From contig JANEZZ010001564.1 in NCBI GenBank assembly GCA_026122225.1, positions 62,001 to 126,000 of the forward strand: DNA of 64,000 nucleotides, written 5' to 3'. Under the pieces are notes generated by a model, which was not told where the DNA came from, did not search any database, and was given only the letters and a program-made list of their open reading frames with translations. This document shows, in pieces, positions 30,891 to 41,639 of this stretch. Positions within the stretch are counted from its first letter, which is position 1. Each line of letters begins with the position of its first letter. The translations under genes and the position numbers were made by a program. Source of the DNA: Heloderma charlesbogerti. Lineage: Eukaryota > Chordata > Lepidosauria > Squamata > Helodermatidae.

Positions 30891-31330
30891 TTCTAGGGTA
30901 ATGCAACTCTGCCTTGGATCTGGTATATATAGTGCTTAGCATCATTTACAACTCTGTGTATATCACTGTCTTAGGGCGCTCCTGGAGGCACTCTGCACTT
31001 CTACTGCGGTTTTTCCAGTGGGGCTTATTCTCCTAGTTTGCTTCTGGTGTTTATTTCTTAGGCTTTACTAACAAACCCATAGATCTTCAAGGTCCTATGT
31101 CTAATAAGCTACCCATCATGATGACCAGTGCTTGTTCCAGGAGACTTGGGGTCAATCTACATTGCGCCTGCCATTGCAATGAATTCGGTGTCCCGTCGGG
31201 TTAAATGCGCTCGCATTAAAATGTGATTATTCACACTCACCCATTTTCCCCGTTGCAGTGCTTCATCTAATGCATGACCTCGGTTCACACTCAAGCACTG
31301 TGCTGTTTTCCTGCTGTTTTCCTGCGCGCG

Positions 31331-31427
31331 CTTGTCTGATCTTGGATGCTAAGCAGGGTCGGCCCCGGTCAGTAGTTGGATGGGCGACCGCCTGGGAATG
31401 AGGCTTCCTGCATTGAGCAGGGGGTTG
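31331..31427 (+). repeat. 5S rRNA-derived sequence joined to a CR1-like tail
   Basis: 'gtctgatcttggatgctaag', 'cagggtcggccccggtcagt' and 'tggatgggcgaccgcctggg' match the 3' two thirds of 5S rRNA, including the A-box and C-box regions of its internal promoter. It continues into 'cctgcattgagcagggggtt', the same phrase as in the CR1 3' UTR (11745-11763). This is the make-up of a 5S-headed (SINE3-type) SINE with a CR1-type tail. Confidence 0.7.
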
Positions 31428-31580
31428 TTGTATCCCTTCAAATGAGACTAAGTTTTACCCCCTCCTATCCCCTGCTCCAGATATTTTTTTAAAAAGTAAG
31501 GAGTTAGCCTCGCAGAATCGGGGCTTCTCCACAGTGTTTTTTTTTTTTCTAATTCAGGCATGATCTTTGAAGCTTCGAAG

Positions 31581-31614
31581 TTGTTGTATCCCTTCATATG
31601 AAGGGATACAACAA
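31581..31614. repeat. perfect 34-bp palindrome
   Basis: ttgttgtatcccttcat (31581-31597) is followed at once by its exact reverse complement (31598-31614) with no spacer. The same half-site follows the other 5S arm at 31425-31441. Confidence 0.95.
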
Positions 31615-31712
31615 CCCCCTGCTCAGTGCAGGAAGCCTGATTCCCAGGCGGTCTCCCATCCAAGCACTGTCCGGAACTGACCCTGCTTAGCTTCTAAGAT
31701 CAGACAAGTGCG
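31610..31712 (-). repeat. second 5S-derived arm, inverted
   Basis: Complement of the segment above: 'cccaggcggtctcccatcca' and 'gaccctgcttagcttctaag' are antisense 5S, joined to 'cccctgctcagtgcaggaag', antisense of the CR1-like tail. It is closer to true 5S in the C box (GGGAGACCGCC) than the plus-strand copy. Confidence 0.7.
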
Positions 31713-32063
31713 TGCACATCCAGCCCTTTGCTTGTTGCTGGGGAAATGGGGGCTGCTGAGGAAGCTATGCGATCAGTAGCCGGAAGAAGACATGGGGCCG
31801 TCGAGAGCTGTGATTAGACAGGAGGGAAATACAAACACCGCCACATATGGACAACCGGGGGAGGGGACTACAACCAGATATGGTAGTGAAGGTGGAAAAT
31901 CAGAGCACATTAAGGGGAAATATCGGGATATTAGGGTATTGAAAGCTGGAGCACGAAAGTGGGAAATTCCAGTTCCAATTCGAGGTGGCTACTGTGTAGT
32001 GTGAAAGGTGCGTGGTGAAACCTCATTGGAAGCAAAAAAAAGGCAGTAAGTGTAGATCCAGCC

Positions 32064-33002
32064 TTGCTTAAGAATTAGTACTGAGAAGGTTTTTTGCTGA
32101 ATGCCTTTAGCTATCCCTGGATAAAAGCGGGAGTCAAGATTCTACAGTCTTTCCTTTGTTTGTAATGTAATGAATGTATATGATAGATGAGGTGAGACTG
32201 CCTGCGTGTAACTCAATCAAAGAGATTTATTAAAAAATATATAGAGACGCAATAGCACACCAATCATTATTCTGGCACCAGCTTCCAGATTTGGGGTGAT
32301 TAAGCTGGGAGGGCAGGGTGTGTGATATGCACCTGCCCATCATTTCCATATCTCCCTATATTGTTGTTGCTTAAATCTGTGCCTCTCAATATAATTTAGA
32401 AGGATGAATTAGATTTAGAAATGTGCCCCTGTATTTGCTTCTGTGTTTCTCTCTCCCCCCTCCACACGCACACACCCGCCCTGTCCCAACTTGTCCTCTT
32501 ACCTCAGGCTTCAAGAAGACATTGATACTCAGCTATTTGCCTTTTATTTTTAGCTCAATGAAAGGGACCACCTGCAAAGACGGGCTTCTCTCTTTCTTTT
32601 CATTATGGCAACATACCCAAGTGGCATCTAATAAGCAAGTGTGAGATGTAATTAAGTATCTGAGATGCACTAATTTACTGCACACACACAAAATTGCTAG
32701 AATAGAACTTATACTAGTGTAGTTTGGCATTGCTGCCACTGTCAACAGATTGATTCCAGCTCAGAAAATGGCACACGGCAAGTGCCTAACATGCCAGTTG
32801 CTATGGCCAGCCTTAGGGTATAGGCTTGTTTTGAATGCTGGAGCTGGGCCCTGGAATATGAGCAATTGTAATAAAGAATACTTTTCAGCATGTGCCACCA
32901 GACATGCCATTAAGAGAGGAAAGGAAGGGGGCACCCACTCACTTCCCATTTCAGAATACCTGAGATTATTCCTCAGGAGCACCCATAGCAAGACTTCATA
33001 TT
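32064..33002. other. non-coding; possible conserved block
   Basis: 32530-32800 is repeat-free and has a conserved-element look ('aagtgtgagatgtaattaag', 'gatgcactaatttactgcac'), which needs comparison with other reptiles. No gene. Confidence 0.3.
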
Positions 33003-33590
33003 GAACCAGTAGTAAAAGATCTTCACTGGCCACCAGCTTGTTTCCAATTGGCTCAATTCAAAGTATTGGTCAAAAACATTACAGCCCTAACAGCTTGGGA
33101 CTTGGGTATCTGAAGGGCTGCCTCCTCCTACACGAACTTGCACACCAACTGAAATCTTCTTCAGAGGCCTTTCTCTGTTGTTCACATTCTGAGGTCAGGC
33201 AGGAAACACCCAAACTGTGGTACTTTACTTATAAGTTTTTTAGGTACCAGCCCAGGTCTGTCCAGTTCAACCATGCATTTAATGGCTTTTATTGCCTGTT
33301 TCAATTAATTTGCTCTTGTTGGTAATTTATTATGGGCTTTTTACTGACCATAGTATAATCCCTATGCATGTTTAGGAAGTCCTATCATGTTCAATGCAGT
33401 TTATTCCCTAGTAAGTCTTCTTGGAATTGCAACATTATTCACCGTGTTCTCTCTCGCTCTTGCTCCCCTCCCCCTTTCTATGGTTTTATTGTTTTCCATT
33501 TTATTATTTTTATCATAATAAGCCGCTTTGAGGTCTTGGTAATAAGGCAAGGAAAAAAAATGTTATAAATAAAATATTTCTGGCCAACTC
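33003..33590 (+). mobile_element. L2-like LINE 3' end, degenerate, with nested MITE
   Basis: 33010-33110 translates with breaks to a block like VVKDLHWPP and AQFKVLVKNITAL, matching KELHWLPVVFQAKFKVLVL in the L2 ORF at 60-61.6 kb. The end 'aataagccgctttgaggtct' to 'gttataaataaaata' is an L2-type 3' terminus. 33345-33440 interrupts it with a copy of the 'cctatgcatgtttag' MITE family. Confidence 0.65.
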
Positions 33591-35079
33591 ACTCCAATCA
33601 TGGAAGGCAACAAGAATGTTGATTCTATACAGTAGTAGAACACCTGAATAAGGCTTTAGTCTGTTGCAGAAAGAACAACAAACACAGCTACTCCTCTAGA
33701 AGCTACAATGGAGTTCTAGTTACATGTTTTAATATTGAAAGAATTCGTGCACGTGGTTTAATTCAAAGCCAGAGCATATGAAGGGAACACTCAATGGACT
33801 TGAAAGGATTTTGTGTCATACTTTGAGTTTACCTACCGATAGCTATGGGATCCATTGCCAATGAATATAGCTGCTAAATCATTACATAATTATCCTGAAG
33901 TCTTATTCATCTGAGTAGCCTGGGGAGATAACCCAAACATTTGCCATTTGCATGAGTTTGTGCAACACAGAGCTATAGCACATTTGAACAATCAGATCAC
34001 AGTGGTTTTCATATAAATGTAATTGTGATCAGGCTTTTCAAGAAGGATACTTGTGGTTGTAAATGTTATGCCTCAGGACCAAATTAGTTCTAGAAGAATC
34101 TCCACTCCCCCCCCCACTTCAGTTTGGGAGGTTTTGTTCAACTTCCTTTGGGGCATCAGAATGCCCAAGACACAAGATGGGACGTATGATGTAGTGGAAG
34201 TATATATACACTTAACTGTGAATAAGTCCCATTGAAATCCATGAAGCTTACTTCTGTGTAGACATATACAGGATTGCATCATTAGTTACCACACTTAGTT
34301 ATCTCAGCATTTATAAAATAGTCATTTTTGGGTTGTTCAAAAGGTTGATCCACTTTACTCAGCATTTCTTGGCTATAAGAAACAGACAACTTCTGGTTTA
34401 ATCATAGGTTAGATCTATACTACTGCATTATCGTGGTATTGAAGTGCACTGATAACTCTTGGGGCACATTACAAATTCTATATACTGCTATCGGAGTGTT
34501 ATTTCCTGCTTTTTATTCCACATTAGCCAAAATTCTGCAGCGAATGTCATTGTGTGTCCTATGAGGTATAAATGTGGAAGAGGGATATAGGATTACCATG
34601 ATGGGATTGTAATGATATGACACAAGGTGTAGATCTGGCCATCTACTCCTTCTTTATTTTACTTCATGCTTACTTTCATTGCCTTATGGTATCCTTTAGC
34701 AGTAAGGCACCTGTGCAGGTAAAGGTTACCAATAAATATTAATAAAGAATATTCACATTTTGCCAAGGAACCTAGCCTGGAAAACTGGGTCAGCATTAAG
34801 CAGCACAGCCCTTCCAGTTTTTGGCAGTGGATTTATATTATTTCTTATCAACATGAAAGGCAGACTACATAAAATATTCAAGACAGAGGTATTAATAACA
34901 AGAAGGAATTAGATAAGAACAATTAGTCAAAGATACATTGTACCTCTTCATTTTGCTACTACTTTCCAGACTGATATTACAAATAAAATAGGTCTCAAGT
35001 TATGGTATAAAATATCACAGGTCAAATTTACCATATGTTAAAGTCCTCAGTTTCAAATATTACAACATTCTGGGGAGAA
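33591..35079. other. AT-rich non-coding; includes one TIR element
   Basis: Apart from 34408-34640 (own entry), a diverged MITE piece at 34205-34280, and 33650-33685 ('gtctgttgcagaaagaacaa', similar to the relic at 23.58 kb), no features are seen. Confidence 0.5.
34408..34640. mobile_element. short TIR element (MITE)
   Basis: 'ggttagatctatactac' (34408) and 'aggtgtagatctggcc' (ending 34640) are inverted ends. Internal 'tagtgcactgataact'-like and 'gggatataggattaccat' parts are not coding. No convincing target-site duplication. Confidence 0.5.
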
Positions 35080-35795
35080 GTAAAGAAAAAAAAATAGATT
35101 ACACATAAACTTCAGTAAAAGCAGACCAGATATCCAAATATACGTCCATTTGCAAGTGATGCCTAGATACCGCTCTTTCAAATGTTGCTAGTGTTGTTAT
35201 GTCTTCAATCCATTGCATTACAGGTGGTGAGCTTTAGCCTTCCAGTATTGTAGTATCAGTCTTTTAGCAGCCAAGAGGGCATGAAAAATCCATTTATGCT
35301 GAGTGTGTTACATTCCAAAAAGCAGGTAAATAGTTTAAGAATAGATGTACATCAGTAAATATTAAAGAGCTTTCCAGTACAAAGTGTATCCATATGATAA
35401 CTTCCTCCCCAAAGGAGGCAACTATCGGGCATTTCCAAAACACATGAATAAAATAAGCATTAACTGCATTACATCTCCAACCATTAGCTGAATTTGGCAA
35501 ACCTTTGTTAAAGAGATGTTGTGGTGTCCAATAAACCCGAAACAAAAGTTTTTGCTGAATAAGACACAACTAGAGGTCTATAGAGATATCAGATACAGAC
35601 GCCAAAACAACGGTCCATTGATTATACAAAATAGGACATTCCAATTCCCTGTTCCATTCCTGCTGTAGACCCTGTGTATCATATTTATTCACGGATAAGC
35701 ATTTATAAACATGAATCATGGGTGGATATACCTGGTCAGCTTTAACAAGTGTTTCCAATAGCAAAGGAGACTTTGTTTTGTTGAAACTCACAATA
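35080..35795 (-). mobile_element. L1-clade LINE ORF2 C-terminus, degenerate
   Basis: Minus-strand translation shows SPLLLETLVKADQVYPPMI, then VYWTPQHLFNKG, a zinc-knuckle-like NGWRCNAVNAYFIHVFWKCP (first Cys lost to Gly; compare CWRCN in the 50-kb copy) and AKRLILQYWK. This is the L1 ORF2 C-terminal region downstream of the reverse transcriptase, colinear with the copy at 49.6-50.4 kb. It is broken by stops. The region upstream to about 36.5 kb may continue it, but I could not prove that. Confidence 0.75.
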
Positions 35796-35802
35796 AACAG
35801 TT

Positions 35803-35843
<41 letters not shown>

Positions 35844-35866
35844 GTGTGTGTATATATATACCATAC
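35803..35866. repeat. compound (TA)n(TG)n(TA)n microsatellite
   Basis: A TA run, then a TG run, then a TA run. Lies at the edge of the L1 relic. Confidence 0.9.
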
Positions 35867-35869
35867 ATT

Positions 35870-36679
35870 ATAGTTTGTCTGGAGTTCATGGCAGAAAGGC
35901 ATGAATGTTTTCTCCCTTAGTAAAACTGCTCACTATTTCCAGCATCTAGAAGGCCACATTAATTGTCTGTTAAATTGCCGTGACCTTTGGCCGTCTCACT
36001 GTAATCTAAAATTATTTGTAACCAGAGGCCCTGGCCAAAGTATTCTTAGCCAATCCCAGTTTCTTTCCCATGTCCGACTACAGCATGTGAAATTTTCTGT
36101 TCCAAACCAGTCATGGATACATTCTTTCTTGGCAGGTACTAATTTAAAATCAACTAGTTTCCTGATGTATCAAAGGCTTATGTAATCAGTTCTTTAATAG
36201 TGAATGTGAGACATTAAACAATTCCCCTGCAGAGTGGAGAGCTGGAGCATGAAAATGCACAATGGTTTTAAACAGCTCATCTGGCTGATATCAACCAATG
36301 AAAAGTATAGAATTTTGCATATCACCCAGATTAAACAGGAACGGACTTCAAAAGGATCATACTATCTGATAGGTATTAGGTGAACTTTTTGATCGCCTTT
36401 GAAGTTCCATCTAGTCTATAACATGTGGATGTGTGGAGTTTCTCTTCTTGGAAGAGTGCCCTGTTTCGGTTAACAGATATATCACCATTTTAGTATCGAA
36501 CACAACAGCAGCTTGACTCAGGTATAAATTAATCTTCATGAGGGTAGCCTTCTGCTGGAAATCTAGGAATTGTTTCTGATATTGGTTGTGTTTTGCTGTT
36601 GGATTCTAAGAGCAGGCTCAGAAGTTATCCTAGGTACCCTAACATATGCAGTCATATAAGCAAGTCTAGCATGGACTAG
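35870..36679. other. non-coding, possibly L1-derived
   Basis: Minus-strand reading keeps pieces without stops but no motif I can name. No host gene. Confidence 0.35.
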
Positions 36680-36814
36680 AGAAGCCCTCCCCAACCTGGT
36701 GCCTTCTCATGTTTTGGACTTCAGCTCCCATCAGCCACAGCCAGCATGGCCAATGGTCAGGAATGCTGGCAGTTGTAGTCTGAAACATTTGGAGGCCACC
36801 AAGGTGGGGTCATC
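36680..36814. mobile_element. short palindromic hAT-like MITE
   Basis: 'ccccaacctggtgcc' near the left end and 'ggccaccaaggtgggg' near the right are inverted, and 'gacttcagctcccatcag' is answered by 'gcagttgtagtctgaa'. A perfect 8-bp direct repeat tggactag flanks it (36672-36679, 36815-36822). This palindrome type is common in squamates. Confidence 0.85.
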
Positions 36815-36916
36815 TGGACTAGGGAAAGCATAATAACTACAGCAATTCTGTGCCTCAGATGCCAGGAAATGTCCCAATGGTCATGGAGGTTACTGCTGCC
36901 AATATCCACGACCTCC

Positions 36917-37138
36917 CAGTGGAGGCTGATCGCTCCGATTTCAGTGGGGCTGTGATTCCATTTCAGGTTTCAGTCAGAACCAGGCAGAACTCTAAAGAGC
37001 TATCCAAGGTGATGAACCTATTTTGAGGATAGGGATCAGCACCTTGGATAATAGCTCCTTTAGAGTTCTGGCTGGTTCTGGCTGAAACCCAGAATGGATT
37101 CACAGCCCCACTGAAATCAGAGCCACCAGCCTCCACTG
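36917..37138. mobile_element. foldback hAT-like MITE with long arms
   Basis: 'cagtggaggctgatcgctcc' at the left and 'gagccaccagcctccactg' at the right end are inverted, and matching continues inward to 'ctatccaaggtg' and 'caccttggataatag', so arms are about 90 bases. Flanks cgacctcc and tgacctct share six of eight bases, consistent with an old 8-bp duplication. Confidence 0.8.
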
Positions 37139-38845
37139 TGACCTCTTGTTTCATGCATTGCTTTTGGTCACGTGAGTGCAGGTTCAGACACTGCTGGGAC
37201 AACTTGCATAAGTGAAAAAATAGAACTTGAACTGACTAACCGATAGCATATTTGTCATGAGAATGACATTAACTTGGTCAAATTGATTAACGTGGCTTTG
37301 TTACTTTTTCATTTTTGCTTTCCTTTGCAGTTTTGTCTCTTTTTGGCCCTCCTTTGCAGTTTGTCTCACTGGCCTGAGCCATCTGGATTGTTTTGCCAAA
37401 CTGACTCAAATTATGCAATCCCCTGCATGCCACTGACTTCTGCAATCTACTTGGTAGTAGTTCCATCATTTGAATTATGGGGTTCATAGGGAGAGTGTTC
37501 ATTGTGGAAATGGGATGGCATGGGCTGGATCCTTCCACAAGGCAGGGGTTACACTAGATGAACATCAAATATTTCTCATCCCATGGGTAGCGGGTTTTTT
37601 TTTTTAAGTCTATGATATTTAAACTGCCATACGTAGGAACAAAAGTAAGAGAAGATACAAGTCATCATTCATGTTTTTTTTATGCCTCATATGGCACAAA
37701 TACATCCTGCTTTTTCTGCTAAACTTATTAAGAAGCAGAGAATAATACATCAATAGGATGACTTACTTTCTATTCATGCTGACACTATTATTCTAATCAG
37801 TATATATTTACCTCCTGCTTTCAGAAAGTAAATCTCACTTTCTTCTTGCTTAAACCAGTGGAAATCATCACCAATCCTTTTAGAGTGAATAGAATTACAT
37901 GGGCATAAAACCAAAGGAAGAGTCACCCAAACCTGGCCAAGTATTGCCAATTAACTTGATGGCATTTGGATCAGTTAAAGGGAGGGTTGATTAAATCTGC
38001 CCCAGACACATTTGTTGACAAAGAGCTTTGTATTTCATCTATTATTAGCCAGAACATTTCACTCTGACCTATTTCTTGTTATTGTCACAAAACAGCACAC
38101 ATGTCAACTGCTTGTGCCAGCTAAGGTTACAAATTCATCAGGGAGGGTTAAAGTTGTAAAACAAGCGTATTAAGTGCATGCATAAAAAGCACAAGGCAAT
38201 AATTTACTACATGAGTACACCTCTTATGCTTCCTTGATTTTTCTCTATCAGGAAGTTGTACAAGGCAAAGGCCATGCACCCACCATTTCCCAGCCACCCT
38301 GGCTGTAAAAGCAAAGCACACTCAGCTAGATTGGCCACCAAAAAGGAGGAAATGCATCACCAAACAAGAGGACAAAGAGGACAGTCATTTGCAACACATT
38401 TGCATATGCTAATGTATGTGTGTAGATGCACATTTAGAAAGAATTATTATAAGTTAAATATAAATACAGTACATGTCACCACAGTGAGGACGACTGTGAC
38501 TAGGTGACCTGTGTGCCTGTCTGTTCAGTCTGCTGCCCATGAGCTAACTGTGGATGGGAAACTGTTCATACATGTCTTTTTCTTTAAACTGGACTTAGAC
38601 TGGGCAGCTGTTCAACGAGAAGATGATTCAAATAGAGGATGGTTCTCTGGCAGCCCTTCAAATAAAGGACTGTCCTCTGTTAAAAAGAAAAAGGGACTCA
38701 TGGCCACCCTAAACTCAGCTAACCTTACCAGGTTACTGAGTGTGTGATGGACAGAAATGTATATGAACAAATGATTTGCATGTCTTATGCCCTGAAGACT
38801 GTGGTGATGAACATAAGGGTGAACTAACCGGGTTATTTTAATCTT
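37139..38845. other. non-coding, mostly single-copy-like
   Basis: No ORF of note. 37960-38180 is repeat-free and AT-rich. No element recognised. Confidence 0.5.
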
Positions 38846-39186
38846 GGGTTTTTCTACATGGGGCTGTTAATCCATTCTGTCTATTTTTTTAGTTTTTTCA
38901 CAGAACTGAGATTCAAGCACTATATAAAGAATGTTTCCTCTTCTGCTTTTCTGCTTCAAAACCTCTAGGTAGCACTGTGGTATAGCAGCATAGTGCAAAT
39001 ACACAAGTGGGAAAAATGTTTCCTTTTGCTTTCACAAATTATATCACATCTTCCCTACTCTAAAAAGCCTTGTGGAAAGTGCTTTTTAAAAACGAGCGAA
39101 ACTGGACATCATATAAAGAACCTGTAAACAACAATGAGTAAGGAATGACGAGTGCACAATAAATGCCTCATGGTAGCAAAGCTCCT
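38846..39186 (+). mobile_element. TIR element family P, copy 2
   Basis: Colinear with copy 3 at 59.2 kb: 'tttttctacatggggctgtt', 'cacagaactgagattcaagc', 'acctctaggtagcactgtgg', 'ttgctttcacaaattat', 'gtgcacaataaatgcctcat'. In this copy the sequence between 'ctaggtagcactgtggta' and 'tagtgcaaatacac' is short and has no palindrome. Confidence 0.75.
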
Positions 39187-40029
39187 TGTTAGGTTTTGTG
39201 GAGCTTAATTCCACTGTTTGACTTTTCTTCATCATACTAGAGGCCTAAGGCCACACCACTGTAACCTATCTATGAACCATAGCTCTGAGGTAGGAAGGTG
39301 AGGTCTGAGCCTTGGTTGCTCTTTGCCTCACTTACCACCTTCACGCCTTTCCAGTAGGAAACTTCCATTGCCACAGTGGGAACAAAGAAAAGCCTAGCGC
39401 CCACTTTTCCATTTTCCTATACTTCACTACGGGAATCTGCCTGGAGTGAGACAATTCAGTGTCTGCATCTCCTCACACTCTCCACAGTGGCTAGTTCAAA
39501 TCAATTTGTGTGAGGTTTTTTTCTCTCAGCCTGAACTCTCAGCAATGAACTGCTGTGAACATTCCATTGCTGACAGTTTTCCTTAAGCGACACTTAGACA
39601 CTTAGAATGTTGTGAACATTCTATGACATCAAATCAACTTAGCCAATGCCACTACCATCACAAAATCCCTGAGCAGATTACAACATTGATTCTGGAAATT
39701 TATTTTCATGTTTTGCATTAAATCTGAGGTAACTTTACACAAAGCCAGGCTGTGTGATATAAATTTTGGATTCCAGGGGACAGAACACACATATTTGTTT
39801 CATTGTATTTATTTTAATTTATTAATTAAATGTATTTAAAATATTTCTGAACTACTCTTCATCCAATGGATTTCAGGGCAGTGAACTTGGAGGCTTACAA
39901 GCATCCTGTGCAGAGAGGGGCACCTCCTGCTATGCATTTTAGCTTTGTTGTTCAGTCGTGTCCGACTCTTCGTGACCCCATGGACCATAGCACGCCAGGC
40001 CTTCCTGTCCTAGACTTCAGGGAGGGGGA
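39187..40029. other. non-coding; short BovB end at 39943-40010
   Basis: 39943-40010 ('gttgttcagtcgtgtccgac', 'catggaccatagcacgccag') is an antisense BovB 3' end, matching 52285-52352. 39780-39880 is an AT-rich LINE-tail-like stretch. No gene. Confidence 0.6.
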
Positions 40030-40287
40030 GAGAAGAAGCCTGGGATGGCCTTAGGAAACATCATAGGACTGCCACCCCGGTCTCCTCTCCTCCCCTGGGA
40101 ACACCCCCTTCTCCCATCTCTGTGCTCTGTTTTATAAGCACGGAGAGGCAGCCAGCATGGTTGTCTCCACACCAGCTATGAGGGGGAGGGGGTGGAGAGT
40201 GTGGTTTCCTGGCTCCGAGCTCAGAGCCAGGAAACCAAAAAATCCTATATCCCCCAGATGCTGTCTAGAGGACATAGGATTCCTCCC
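40030..40287. mobile_element. dispersed family X, copy 2
   Basis: Shares 'acggagaggcagccagcatg', 'ctatgagggggagggggtgg' and 'cccagatgctgtctagagga' plus 'cataggatt' with copies 1 and 3. Hairpin arms ggtttcctggctc (40203-40215) and gagccaggaaacc (40224-40236). The 5' part is shorter than in copies 1 and 3. Confidence 0.6.
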
Positions 40288-40684
40288 TCAAGCACATCAT
40301 AAAACAAAATCCTTCCTAAGAATTTTAGACTTGAAGGGATAAGGTACAAAACCCAAATGGAAACATATATTCTATTAACCAAAGCCCAGTTATCTTTGTA
40401 CTACCTAAGGTCCAAACAACATGTTACAGTGAGATGGGTGGGTGCAGGGGAGCCTCTTCCCAATAATGTATATTTGAAAAAAGAAAGTAGTCTGACATCA
40501 TTTCATTAGCATTTACAGATCCCTGCTATGCTTTGTTGCTACCCTTGCAAGGGGGTTGAGAAATGCTAACGCAATGAATATGCCTTTGCAGTGGAGCATG
40601 GAGACAACACTTTTTTTTTCTTTTCCTGAACCTGTGGTGGCTTCTTTTCAATGATGCAATGGAATAAAGAGTTGCAGTCTCAGG

Positions 40685-40900
40685 ATGATGAAAAAATGTA
40701 TGTGGCTTTATTTCAAGAAGTAGCCCTACGTGTTTTGGTCAGGATCAGTTGCAGAATTAGTCTTTTTCAAAGATCTCTGCAGGCATTTATATATAAAAAC
40801 TGACCCCTGAAGAAGGCTCATACTCAGGGCTGAAACACGTAGGGCTACTCAGTTGGATCGTTTTGGATGTTCTCCAGTTCCATTTTACCCGGATTGTTTT
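40685..40900 (+). mobile_element. retroelement relic with inverted tails (Penelope-like candidate)
   Basis: 'acacgtagggctactc' occurs on the plus strand at 40836-40850; nearly the same tail, 'gtagccctacgtgtttt', lies antisense at 40723-40739. The hammerhead-like motif at 40798-40854 sits before the plus copy. The inverted arrangement parallels the 23.7-kb relic. No reverse transcriptase is left. Confidence 0.5.
40798..40854 (+). ncRNA. hammerhead-ribozyme-like motif 3 (best core)
   Basis: CTGAAGA (40807-40813) fits the core CUGANGA exactly; GAAAC (40832-40836) fits exactly; between them stem II can pair AG/CT and CT/AG around a G bulge; ACG follows as a minimal stem III. Stem I pairs AACTG (40798-40802) with CAGTT (40850-40854) and CCC (40804-40806) with GGG (40842-40844), leaving the internal loop typical of type I hammerheads. 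Stem II is weak. This is the most complete of the three motifs. Confidence 0.52.
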
Positions 40901-40944
40901 CAATGAACAATTACAGTGTAGATCTACATCCTGTATCTTATAAA

Positions 40945-41025
40945 TCAAGTTATGATTGTCATGATGGCGTGGGCTGGTCCATGAAGTCACGAAGAGTCGG
41001 AAGTGACTGACCGAATAAACAACAT
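40945..41025 (+). repeat. BovB 3' end (or BovB-tailed SINE end)
   Basis: 'tggtccatgaagtcacgaag' and 'agtcggaagtgactgaccga' followed by 'ataaacaaca' match the BovB 3' terminus. Squamate SINEs with a BovB-derived tail share this end, so the short piece could be either. Confidence 0.65.
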
Positions 41026-41454
41026 GGTCCAAGCAAATATAAAGATAATATTTTTATTTTATTTCGTATTGTTGTTTAAGTATAGTTGCTATGGCTGATG
41101 GTCAAACAAATAAACTTGCATAAAGAAGCGAATCTGATGATATTATCACCACTTTCCCCCCCCCAATTACATGTTTCTGGGGAGACATGGGGGTAGATGC
41201 AAGTCAGTGGCACCCACACACTTATGAGTAACCCTTATTTTGGACCTTGTTTCATCAGTTGTGTTACATTTTCTTCATGAGATGATGTCATGGTAATGTT
41301 GTGCAAACTAGTAGGGCTGTTCATTTGGATATCTGATTACCTGAATCCCCTGGATACTTTTAAGAACATTTTGATATTGTATTAAGCAGAAGTTTCTCTT
41401 TGTTTCATGAATTTTATGCTAAGCCATGAAAGCTCCTACTAAATAAAATAATAG

Positions 41455-41520
41455 AATTGGAAGGTACCTCAAGGATCCTCTAGTCCAACCCCCTGCAGAT
41501 GCAGGAAAATATGGGCACAG
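41455..41520 (-). repeat. CR1 3' end fragment
   Basis: 'tagaattggaaggtacctca' and 'tctagtccaaccccctgcag' match the antisense CR1 3' terminus. Confidence 0.7.
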
Positions 41521-41639
41521 AATAAGACATTGGAAGGTCTATGATATGAAAGACTCATTCTGCTATTAAATCAATATTCAACTTGGAACACCAGGCATTT
41601 TCAAAACCAGAGTGCTCTAACAGTCCTCTAGGCCCATCA

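Larger units (their letters stand above)
31146..32063. mobile_element. composite element with inverted 5S-derived arms
   Basis: Possible outer ends are 'gtcaatctacattgc' and the complement of 'agtgtagatccagcc', similar to the ends of the 34.4-kb element. Inside lie two inverted 5S rRNA-derived segments and a perfect palindrome (separate entries). No ORF with recognisable domains. The outer limits are uncertain. Confidence 0.4.

Noticed and set aside
31331..31712. Functional 5S rRNA genes
   Set aside because: The 5' third of 5S is missing and the plus-strand copy has substitutions in the C box; both join a CR1-like tail.
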